This document shows, piece by piece, positions 56,974-64,000 of a stretch of 64,000 nucleotides of DNA (positions within the stretch are counted from its first letter, which is position 1; every line of letters starts with the position of its first letter). The DNA is taken from assembly GCF_001043175.1 (NCBI RefSeq), contig NZ_CP011494.1, forward strand, positions 2,666,001-2,730,000, written 5' to 3'. Under the pieces are notes generated by a model, which made no database searches, was not told where the DNA came from, and was given only the letters and a program-made list of their open reading frames with translations. The position numbers and the translations under genes were made by a program. Source of the DNA: Marinobacter psychrophilus (GTDB taxonomy: Bacteria; Pseudomonadota; Gammaproteobacteria; Pseudomonadales; Oleiphilaceae).

Positions 56974-58619
56974 TCGCTGGTGTCTTCCCTAGCGCGATCA
57001 CGCAGAATAAAGCGCTGTATCTTGCCGCTCGGCGTTTTGGGTAGCTCGTCAACAAACTCGATTTCCCGCGGGAAAGCGTGGGTGGACAGACGCCGGCGCA
57101 CATGGTTCTGCAGTTCTTCTCTCAGAACCTGGTCATCGGCCGGAATCTGGTCGCCTTTGATCACCACGTAGGCCTTGATGATGGCGCCACGCTTTTCATC
57201 GGGCTTGGCTACCACACCGGACTCCGCCACAGCAGGATGCTCCAACAATGAGCTTTCAACATCGGCTGGCCCCACTCGATAGCCTGAGGTAGTAATGATG
57301 TCGTCGTCGCGCCCACTGAACGAAAAACTGCCGTCGCCGTTGTTAATGGCCATATCGCCGGTCAGGTAGTAACCCTGGGCGAACGGGTCTTTTTCACCCC
57401 AGGTGTAGCCATCGAAATGAAACAAAGGCGATGCAGCCACATCAATGGCAACTTGCCCGGCTTCACCGGTGCCCACCTCTGCATGCTTTTCATTCAGCGC
57501 TACAACACGGTGCCCTAACGATGAGAAACCCATGGCGCCCTCTTTTACCGGGTGCGCCAAACCGTGGAAGTTGCAGCAGGTCATGCCCGTTTCAGTCTGA
57601 CCGTAGTGATCTTTTACCTCACAGAAATGACGACGACGGATCCAGTTAACCACCTCCGGATTCAAGGGCTCGCCGGCGCTACTCGCTACCCGCAGCCCGA
57701 GATTTTCACCTTCAGGCAGCACGTGATCATTCGCTTTTAACAACCGATAGGCCGTGGGCGCCGCCGCAAGATTTGTAATTTTGTACTTGCGGATCATGTC
57801 GTAGGTGCTTTCAGGGGTAAACGCGTTGGGATTGAAGTGGGTAGCGTGGCCCATCAGCAGCGGCCCGATAACCGCATAGTACAAACCGTAGGCCCAACCC
57901 GGGTCTGCCACGTTCCAGAATGTGTCGCTGTCACGAAGGCCCACCGCATCGCGCATGTAAACATAGAATGACAACAGTGCCCGGGCTGGAACAGACACCC
58001 CTTTGGGCTTGCCCACGGTGCCCGAGGTAAACATTTGCAGGAAAGGGTCAGTGCCTTTAATCAGCACCGGTTCAAATTGGCCGGACTGCTCGCCCAGCGC
58101 CTGATAAAAGTCAGCATCACCATGGCCAGCTTCCGCCGAATCGACACACAATACCGACGGGCAGTTTTTAACGTCATCCAGCTTTGAACGATTTGCCGGG
58201 TTGGTGACGATCAATTTGGTGCTCGCCCGTTCCAGGCGGTATTCGATAGCGCCAGAGCCAAACGCAGTAAACAACGGTTGATAAACAGCGCCAATGCGCC
58301 AAGCGCCCGCCATAACAATGAGCAGTTCCGGGGTGCGCGGTAACAAACCCGCAATACAGTCGCCCTTGGCCACTCCCTGCAACTTCAGGTAGTTGGCAAA
58401 ACGGGCGGACGCCTGTGTCAACTCGGCAAAAGTAAGAACGCCGTCACCGCCGTCTTCCGTTTCGTAATACAGCACAACTTTTTCGGCATTGGCTGCCCAT
58501 TTATCGCAAATTTCGTGGCAAACATTCAGCCCGCTGTCCAGGCGACCATCCAATACTTCGGCCTCCAGAGCAGCAAGATCAAAATTGTTGTACGCATCGA
58601 CGTATTCCGGAAGGCTCAT
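56970..58619 (-). CDS. AMP-forming acyl-CoA synthetase (ACSM/acetyl-CoA synthetase-like)
   Basis: 549 residues. ANL motifs: LQMFTSGTVGKPKGVSVPA (A3), DHYGQTETGMTCCNFHG (A5), GYYLTGDMAINNGDGSFSFSGRDDDIITTSGYRV (A7-A8) and LPKTPSGKIQRFILRD (A10 lysine). This subtype, with FWNVADPGWAYGLYYAV, resembles medium-chain and branched-acid ligases. A LiuR-type operator 61 bp upstream suggests isovalerate, 2-methylbutyrate or a similar branched acid as substrate. Confidence 0.9.
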   Translation of the reverse strand: MSLPEYVDAYNNFDLAALEAEVLDGRLDSGLNVCHEICDKWAANAEKVVLYYETEDGGDGVLTFAELTQASARFANYLKLQGVAKGDCIAGLLPRTPELLIVMAGAWRIGAVYQPLFTAFGSGAIEYRLERASTKLIVTNPANRSKLDDVKNCPSVLCVDSAEAGHGDADFYQALGEQSGQFEPVLIKGTDPFLQMFTSGTVGKPKGVSVPARALLSFYVYMRDAVGLRDSDTFWNVADPGWAYGLYYAVIGPLLMGHATHFNPNAFTPESTYDMIRKYKITNLAAAPTAYRLLKANDHVLPEGENLGLRVASSAGEPLNPEVVNWIRRRHFCEVKDHYGQTETGMTCCNFHGLAHPVKEGAMGFSSLGHRVVALNEKHAEVGTGEAGQVAIDVAASPLFHFDGYTWGEKDPFAQGYYLTGDMAINNGDGSFSFSGRDDDIITTSGYRVGPADVESSLLEHPAVAESGVVAKPDEKRGAIIKAYVVIKGDQIPADDQVLREELQNHVRRRLSTHAFPREIEFVDELPKTPSGKIQRFILRDRAREDTSE

Positions 58620-58666
58620 TTTTTGCTCCTGTTATTTTTGTCTGTGGCTCTACGTACACCAGATTT

Positions 58667-58696
58667 ATCATAGGTGCCAGTTTACGTAAAGGTAAA
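58667..58696 (-). promoter_or_regulatory. LiuR-type operator, site C, and promoter of the ligase/thioesterase operon
   Basis: Operator at 58680-58696; on the minus strand TTTACCTTTACGTAAAC, 16 of 17 identical to site A. A perfect TATGAT (58667-58672) lies downstream; a TTTACC at the start of the operator is 18 bp away and could be the -35, so a bound MerR protein would sit between the hexamers. Confidence 0.78.
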
Positions 58697-58809
58697 CTTT
58701 AGGCCAAGACAAGTCCAAGCAAGCGTTATAAGCTTCTTTGCGAGCAATAAATTTATGAACTGGACGCCGGCGCAGAATCTGCTGGAATACCCCCTGAACA
58801 GCCCTCATC

Positions 58810-58915
58810 AATGGCGCCGCCAGCAGGCCCCACACTGCCGGATTGGGCAGACCAATAGTCCATGCCGTCAGCCCGGTGGCAATGCCCACCAGCAGTAAAT
58901 AGGGGGGCAGCTTAC
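58810..58915 (-). pseudogene. Decayed fragment of an AI-2E-family transporter
   Basis: On the minus strand PYLLLVGIATGLTAWTIGLP and then NPAVWGLLAA match the conserved region of AI-2E family (UPF0118) permeases around the helix preceding FIPY-type residues. After this the sequence turns into unrelated residues and no full gene is present. The surrounding 58697-58975 gap holds nothing else recognisable. Confidence 0.5.
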
Positions 58916-58975
58916 CTGCACCGCTGAATTGGCGCGTGGCGATTAAACAATGGCTCGCCTATTGCCATCAAAACC

Positions 58976-60925
58976 TTACCGCTTGCCTAAAAACCGTGGT
59001 TGTTCAATATCATGGTGCTGCAGCCACCGATATATGGTGGGCCGGGACACATCGAAGCGCCGGGCCACTTCGGTAATGTTCCACCGATAGGTTTCAAGTG
59101 CCAGCAGCAGACAACGCCGCCCATCAGGGCTTTCACTCGGTTCTGTGGGCACAGCCACACTCTTTTGCTTCAAACAGGCTTCTGGCAGATCTTCAGCGGT
59201 GATTTCGTGGTTATCACAGGTGGCTTCCGCAAAGGCCAAAGCGTTGACCAATTCACGGATATTTCCTGGCCAATGGTACGCAAGCATGGCACTCATGGCG
59301 TCGGCCCGAATGTGGACATCCTCGACTTGACCCTGCTTTATAAGCTTTCGCAATACACTGTTAATAACATGCTGGCGATCAGCTCTCTGGCACAGCGAGG
59401 GCAATTTTAAAGTCGCACCGTTCAGGCGATAGTATAGGTCAGAGCGGAAAGCCCCCGACTGAACCAGCTGCTCAAGGTTCTGATGCGTTGCTGCCATGAA
59501 ACGGCAGTTCACCCGAATCGGTGCCTCTGCGCCAACCGGAAGAACTTCACCTTCTGCAAGCACCCGCAACAGCCGCGTCTGTAGATGCAGGGGCATGTCT
59601 CCGATTTCGTCCAGAAACAGTGTTCCACCTTCTGCCTGTTGAATAAGGCCGCGCATGCCTTTGGCACGCGCGCCGGTAAATGCTCCGGCCACATAGCCGA
59701 ACAACTCACTTTCAATCAGGGATTCTGGAATTGCCGCACAGTTAACAGCAATGAACGCGCCGCTTGCCCGGCTGCCTGACTGATGTATGGCCTTGGCCAA
59801 AACTTCTTTGCCAGTGCCCGTTTCGCCAAGAATAAGTAGCCCGACATCGCGGTTCCGCAGGCGTTTGGCCAACGAAAGGGTACGCCGCATAACCGGGTCG
59901 TCTGCGGCCAGCTGGTCTAACTCCGGCACGCGCTCGTCGTTACTGGCTTTTACGCTACCGGAGTAATCGGCCGGTTTGGCTTTTGGTTTGATCAGTGTGG
60001 CAAACAAGGTGTCTTTATTGGCGTAATGCCTGAATGCTTTGACCTGATCATCGTGATCGTACGGGATGCTCCAGATATCTCGAAGATCGCATTCAAACAA
60101 TTCGGTCATCCCGGAAACCCCATCGATAAGGCCGGCGGCATTTTTGGGCATGAGCGAGCGCCCTGCGGTATTGACGGCTTCGATGCGGCCACCTTCGTCA
60201 ATCGCAAACAGATACTGGCCATTAACCTGGACAAATTCGCGGGAAACGCCGCAGCGTAGAACGGTCTGATTACGGTAGCGTCGTAAAAAATAAGCGTCTT
60301 CTATCAAGCGTGCATAGAGCTGGGTTAAGTGCAGCGCGAACGTCTGGCTTTCACGGGCATTTGGCGAATCCAGGGCCGATATGTCGAGCACCGCAAGCAA
60401 ATCGCCGGAAGGGTCACGAATCGGCGCCGACGTGCAGGTAAGGCTGATGTGCGTTGCATCAAAATGATCAACCCGGTGGCAGGTCAACGCTTGCTGTTCC
60501 TGAATGCAGGTGCCCACAGCGCAAGTGCCGGCGTACTGCTCGTTCCAATCGGCACCTAGATAAAGCCCGGCTTTGCGCAAACGGCGGTCGTAACGTCGGT
60601 CGCCGAGGTATTGAACGGTAATCCCCCGGTGGTCGGTCAACAGCACCACGTAACCAAGGCCCGCAATAATCCCGTAAAGCTGGTCTACCCCTGCCCGGGC
60701 CACGTTCAGGAACTCGTCCACCGAATCCTGATGCTCGCGCAAGGTCTGCTGCGTAACAATGCGAGCGCTGCGCGGCCGGCTCGGATCCATGCCGTAGTCT
60801 TCAATACAGCGTTTCCAGGATCGCCCAATCAACTCGGCGTTTGGCGTTAACGCAGGGTAAGAGTCTTTCGCCGCAAAGTTCAGGATCGAATGAATATGAC
60901 GACTCTGCGCCAGCTGATGGGTCAT
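58976..60925 (-). CDS. AcoR-type sigma-54-dependent transcriptional activator
   Basis: 649 residues from the ATG at 60925 (GAGG six bases upstream); a longer frame to 61048 lacks such a signal. A GAF-type sensor region (about 80-220) senses a small molecule. The AAA+ domain has Walker A GETGTGKE (367-374), the sigma-54 contact loop GAFTGA (414-419) and Walker B GGTLFLDEIGD. A C-terminal Fis-type helix-turn-helix (WNITEVARRFDVSRPTIYRW) binds DNA. It is divergent from a monooxygenase gene that has a -24/-12 promoter, so it very likely activates it. Confidence 0.93.
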   Translation of the reverse strand: MTHQLAQSRHIHSILNFAAKDSYPALTPNAELIGRSWKRCIEDYGMDPSRPRSARIVTQQTLREHQDSVDEFLNVARAGVDQLYGIIAGLGYVVLLTDHRGITVQYLGDRRYDRRLRKAGLYLGADWNEQYAGTCAVGTCIQEQQALTCHRVDHFDATHISLTCTSAPIRDPSGDLLAVLDISALDSPNARESQTFALHLTQLYARLIEDAYFLRRYRNQTVLRCGVSREFVQVNGQYLFAIDEGGRIEAVNTAGRSLMPKNAAGLIDGVSGMTELFECDLRDIWSIPYDHDDQVKAFRHYANKDTLFATLIKPKAKPADYSGSVKASNDERVPELDQLAADDPVMRRTLSLAKRLRNRDVGLLILGETGTGKEVLAKAIHQSGSRASGAFIAVNCAAIPESLIESELFGYVAGAFTGARAKGMRGLIQQAEGGTLFLDEIGDMPLHLQTRLLRVLAEGEVLPVGAEAPIRVNCRFMAATHQNLEQLVQSGAFRSDLYYRLNGATLKLPSLCQRADRQHVINSVLRKLIKQGQVEDVHIRADAMSAMLAYHWPGNIRELVNALAFAEATCDNHEITAEDLPEACLKQKSVAVPTEPSESPDGRRCLLLALETYRWNITEVARRFDVSRPTIYRWLQHHDIEQPRFLGKR

Positions 60926-61068
60926 AACGGGCCTCGCGATGCTGTGCTCATTTTGTTGTTGTTGACAACGAATATAAAGGCAACCAATGAAGAGCATAGA
61001 CCGCACAGCACCATAACGACATGCTTCATTAGTACACTCTACCGGCAATCTCTATTCGCCCCCCTTGC

Positions 61069-61115
61069 GTTACACCTGTAACACCAATGAGCTCTGCAAT
61101 GTTTCAGGTGTAACA
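61069..61115. promoter_or_regulatory. Paired upstream activating sites for the sigma-54 activator
   Basis: GTTACACCTGTAACA (61069-61083) and TGTTTCAGGTGTAACA (61100-61115) are near-palindromic copies of TGTTnCAGGTGTAAC in opposite orientation. Centres are about 31 bp apart, three helical turns, and they lie 110-150 bp upstream of the -24/-12 promoter, the usual enhancer distance. Confidence 0.75.
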
Positions 61116-61222
61116 CCAAAATCTTCTCTAATCCGCTCACACCCCCAACGCCCGCACAGTTAAAAACCATTTATTTTATTATTTTCAATAATTTATATTT
61201 CACAGAGTTTTCTGTAAAAAAA

Positions 61223-61239
61223 CTGGCATGCCTGCTGCA
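61223..61239 (+). promoter_or_regulatory. Sigma-54 (-24/-12) promoter of the monooxygenase gene
   Basis: CTGGCATGCCTGCTGCA matches YTGGCACG-N4-TTGCW with two changes. The essential GG (61225-61226) and GC (61237-61238) are separated by exactly 10 bp. Transcription should begin near 61250. Confidence 0.85.
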
Positions 61240-61326
61240 TCCTGACAATTGTCATGAAGGAGTAAATTCCTGCAGTGGGTGCCATGCACCCCGGTAACAA
61301 AAACAATCTAACACCGGAAAGCTAGG

Positions 61327-63144
61327 ATGACGGAGACCAAGATGACTGAGAATAAAGTGACAGCGACCCAACAAGCCCAGCAATGGCTTGACAGCTTTGA
61401 GGAAACCCTGAATTCGGACAACCCCGCGCAAGCCGCCGATCTGTTCGAAGACGGTGGTTTCTGGCGCGACCTGGTCACCATGACCTGGAATATTAAAACA
61501 ATGGAAGGGCGCGGAGCCATTCGCGACATGCTCAGCGCCACGGCCAAGCGAACCCAGCCCGCAAACTGGCAGGTTTCCGAAGAGGCAACCGAACAGGATG
61601 GCGTGATCGACGCCTGGGTCACCTTCGAGACCGTTGATGCCATTGGCAAGGGCCATCTGCGCCTACGCAACGGCCATGCATGGACACTGCTGACAACCAT
61701 GCAGGAGCTGAAGGAATTTCCGGAGAAGCGCAAATTCAACCGCGCCAAGGGCGCGGAGCACGGCGCCAGCAAATCCCGTAAATCCTGGCTCGAAACCCTG
61801 CAAGACGAGCAGCAGGAATTAGGTTATAGCCGCCAGCCTTACTGCGTCATTATCGGCGGCGGCCAGGGTGGTATTGCCCTGGCCGCCCGGTTGAAGCAAC
61901 TGGACGTGCCCACTATTGTTGTAGAACGCAGCGCCAAAGCCGGTGACTCCTGGCGCAACCGTTATAAGTCCCTGTGTCTGCACGACCCGATATGGTACGA
62001 CCACCTGCCTTATTTACCGTTTCCCGATCACTGGCCCGTTTTCGCACCAAAAGACAAAATTGGTGATTGGCTGGAAATGTACACAAAAGTCATGGAGCTC
62101 AACTATTGGAGTTCTACCGAATGCACCGCCGCCCGCTATGACGAAGCCAGTAAAGAGTGGGTAGTAGACGTGGTTCGTGATGGCGAAAAGGTGACCCTGC
62201 GCCCGCAACAGCTGGTGCTGGCCACCGGCATGTCCGGCATCCCGAATGTTCCCGACATTCCCGGTATGGACACGTTTGAAGGCGAGCAACATCACTCCAG
62301 CCGGCACCCCGGCGGCGAAGCCTTCAAAGGTAAAAAGTGCGTGATTCTTGGCGCCAACAACTCCGCTCACGACATCTGTGCAGCGCTTTGGGAAAACAGC
62401 GCCGACGTGACTATGATCCAGCGTTCATCGACTCACATCATCAAGTCGGACACCTTGATGGATGACGTTCTTGGCGGGCTCTATTCGGAACAGGCGATTG
62501 CCGATGGCATGACGACGGAAAAAGCGGACCTTACCTTTGCGTCTGTACCTTTCCGAATCATGCCCGATTTCCATATTCCGGTTTACAAACAGGTGGCCGA
62601 AAAGGACGCAGATTTCTACGGACGGCTGAAAAAAGCCGGATTTATGCTGGACTTCGGTGACGACGGTTCCGGCCTGTTCATGAAATATCTTCGCCGGGGA
62701 TCGGGTTACTACATTGATGTGGGTGCGTCAGAGTTGGTCGCAGACGGCGAGATAAAACTGAAAAGTGGCGTCGGTATCGAACACATCAACCCACGTTCTG
62801 TAACCCTGACAGACGGCACGGAGCTGCCTGCTGACCTGATTGTTTACGCCACCGGTTATGGCTCTATGAACGGCTGGGCGGCACGCATTATTTCTGAAGA
62901 AGTTGCTGACAAGGTGGGGAAATGTTGGGGAATGGGATCGGACACCACCAAAGACCCAGGCCCGTGGGAAGGTGAACTGAGAAACATGTGGAAACCCACG
63001 CAACAGGAAGCCCTGTGGTTCCACGGCGGCAACCTGCACCAGTCCCGGCACTATTCGCTGTATCTGGCGCTGCAGTTAAAAGCGCGTAAAGAAGGCATTG
63101 ATACGCCGGTGTATGGACAGGAATCGGTACATCATTTGTCTTGA
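61327..63144 (+). CDS. Flavin-containing monooxygenase with N-terminal SnoaL-like domain
   Basis: 605 residues. The start may instead be the ATG at 61342, which has GGAG six bases upstream. Residues about 10-135 form an NTF2/SnoaL-like domain. The FAD motif IIGGGQGGIALAAR lies near 175-188, the FMO fingerprint FEGEQHHSSRH near 317, the NADPH motif ILGANNSAHD near 340, and the YATGYGS motif near 510. It uses NADPH and O2 to oxygenate a ketone, amine or sulfide; the substrate is unknown. A sigma-54 promoter and AcoR-type activator imply induction by substrate. Confidence 0.88.
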   Translation: MTETKMTENKVTATQQAQQWLDSFEETLNSDNPAQAADLFEDGGFWRDLVTMTWNIKTMEGRGAIRDMLSATAKRTQPANWQVSEEATEQDGVIDAWVTFETVDAIGKGHLRLRNGHAWTLLTTMQELKEFPEKRKFNRAKGAEHGASKSRKSWLETLQDEQQELGYSRQPYCVIIGGGQGGIALAARLKQLDVPTIVVERSAKAGDSWRNRYKSLCLHDPIWYDHLPYLPFPDHWPVFAPKDKIGDWLEMYTKVMELNYWSSTECTAARYDEASKEWVVDVVRDGEKVTLRPQQLVLATGMSGIPNVPDIPGMDTFEGEQHHSSRHPGGEAFKGKKCVILGANNSAHDICAALWENSADVTMIQRSSTHIIKSDTLMDDVLGGLYSEQAIADGMTTEKADLTFASVPFRIMPDFHIPVYKQVAEKDADFYGRLKKAGFMLDFGDDGSGLFMKYLRRGSGYYIDVGASELVADGEIKLKSGVGIEHINPRSVTLTDGTELPADLIVYATGYGSMNGWAARIISEEVADKVGKCWGMGSDTTKDPGPWEGELRNMWKPTQQEALWFHGGNLHQSRHYSLYLALQLKARKEGIDTPVYGQESVHHLS

Positions 63145-63150
63145 TTAGCC

Positions 63151-63181
63151 ACAAGGGCTGGCCGTAACGGTCAGCCCTTGT
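63151..63181 (+). terminator. Hairpin between convergent monooxygenase and mmsB genes
   Basis: Inverted repeat 63151-63165 with 63167-63181 (ACAAGGGCTGGCCGT and its near complement). Short T-poor tails on both strands; it probably ends both transcripts. Confidence 0.65.
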
Positions 63182-63237
63182 CATTTCCTGCCGGTCGCTC
63201 TCTAGCGGATACCCTTTACCCGTTAAACTCTGCTGGC

Positions 63238-64000
63238 TTACTTTGGACTGTAAAGCCGCTGAATACTGGAAAAATCCAGATCTGCATTTCCCTGTCCCGC
63301 GTGAAGCGAGAACAAGTTACGAGCCAGTGAGCCCATGGGAATCGACGCCTCGTTTTTCACTGCGTTGTCGAATGCCAGGCCCAAATCTTTGGTCATCAGT
63401 TTTACCAAAAAGCCACCTTCGTAGTTGCGTGATGCCGGCGCCGCTTCCATCACTCCCGGCCAGGGGTTATACACGTTCAACGCCCAGTTACCGCCAGAGC
63501 TTTGCTTCATGATTTCCGACAGTACGGCTGGGTCCAGCCCGTTCTTCACACCCAAAGCCAATGCTTCGCTGGTGCCCGCCATCAAGATGGCCAGCAGCAT
63601 GTTGTTGCAGATTTTGGCCACCTGCCCCGAACCGTGTTCACCAGCGCGAAAAATGTTCTTGCCCATGTCCTGCAGAATGGGCTGGGCAGCCGCGTAATCG
63701 GCCTCGGAGCCACCGCAGATGAACGTTAACGTGCCAGCCTTTGCACCACCAACGCCACCGGACACCGGTGCATCCAGAAATCGGATTTTGTGCTCTGAGG
63801 CTTGCGCCGCTACTTTTTTGGCGGTTTCCGGAGCAATGGTCGAGGAATCAATTACCAGGGTGCCTTCCGGCAGAGCTGCCAGCAAACCTTCAGCGCCCAG
63901 ATAAACCGCTTCTACGTGCTGGCCAGCAGGCAGCATAGTAATCACGCACTCAGCGCCTTTAACGGCTTCATGAGCGGTGTCGGCGCTGCCTGCACCTTCG
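63238..64000 (-). CDS. mmsB: 3-hydroxyisobutyrate dehydrogenase, C-terminal part (cut by window end)
   Basis: The frame stays open to the window edge; the first 254 residues seen are the middle and end, and the Rossmann glycine motif lies outside. CVITMLPAGQHVEAVYLG, the substrate motif DAPVSGGVGGAKAGTLTF, and the catalytic lysine in GSGQVAKICNNM are those of valine-pathway HIBADH, which oxidises 3-hydroxyisobutyrate to methylmalonate semialdehyde. The C-terminus GNADLDFSSIQRLY is also family-typical. Its partner genes would lie beyond the window. Confidence 0.92.
   Translation of the reverse strand, partial: EGAGSADTAHEAVKGAECVITMLPAGQHVEAVYLGAEGLLAALPEGTLVIDSSTIAPETAKKVAAQASEHKIRFLDAPVSGGVGGAKAGTLTFICGGSEADYAAAQPILQDMGKNIFRAGEHGSGQVAKICNNMLLAILMAGTSEALALGVKNGLDPAVLSEIMKQSSGGNWALNVYNPWPGVMEAAPASRNYEGGFLVKLMTKDLGLAFDNAVKNEASIPMGSLARNLFSLHAGQGNADLDFSSIQRLYSPK

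Overview
The window reads as a chromosomal segment of a marine gammaproteobacterium. The RecA, MutS, FdxA and IlvG sequences are close to gammaproteobacterial forms. The abundance of acyl-CoA enzymes, the liu leucine-degradation operon and the intergenic palindromes point to Marinobacter or a near relative. That assignment is inference from recognisable proteins, not a database result. I saw no phage, plasmid, insertion sequence with a transposase, CRISPR array, rRNA or tRNA. Two genes are cut by the window ends: a Lon-like protease at 1 and mmsB at 64000.

Layout. 1-7.2 kb: housekeeping genes (Lon-like protease, a flavodoxin-fold protein, recA with a LexA operator, pncC/cinA, mutS, fdxA). 7.2-12.7 kb: an NCS2-like permease, an acyl-CoA ligase and a divergent soluble histidine kinase with its FixJ-type regulator. 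12.7-20.4 kb: a MocR regulator divergent from a small ORF and a PhzF protein, a BaiN-like flavoprotein, a SulP transporter with a tandem Usp protein, and djlA. 20.5-24.7 kb: an RND pump and its adaptor. 24.75-27.05 kb: ilvGM preceded by an unannotated Val/Leu-rich leader peptide and a complete transcription attenuator. 27.3-35.7 kb: an operon of peptide ABC transporter, FCD-GntR regulator, gamma-glutamyltransferase and TauE/SafE exporter, probably for a gamma-glutamyl or sulfur-containing peptide.

35.8-58.6 kb is a branched-chain amino acid and acid catabolic island. A minus-strand operon (HSD10-like dehydrogenase, acyl-CoA dehydrogenase, thiolase) fits isoleucine breakdown. The divergent plus-strand liuR-A-B-C-D-E operon degrades leucine and continues into an AhpD-like protein, an AMP ligase, a RetSat/CrtI-like flavoprotein and a racemase. 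A LivGF-K-HM uptake system and a thioesterase/acyl-CoA ligase pair complete it. Three promoters in this island share a 17-bp motif that I read as the LiuR operator, so import, activation and oxidation look like one regulon. 59-63.2 kb holds an AcoR-type sigma-54 activator divergent from a flavin monooxygenase with a recognisable -24/-12 promoter and paired upstream sites. The window ends in valine-pathway mmsB.

Non-coding structure is a main point of interest: the ilvGM attenuator, the LiuR-type operators, four copies of a 25-bp palindrome with compensatory changes, a 108-bp cloverleaf-like element inside the liu operon, and decayed fragments of potI and of an AI-2E-family transporter.
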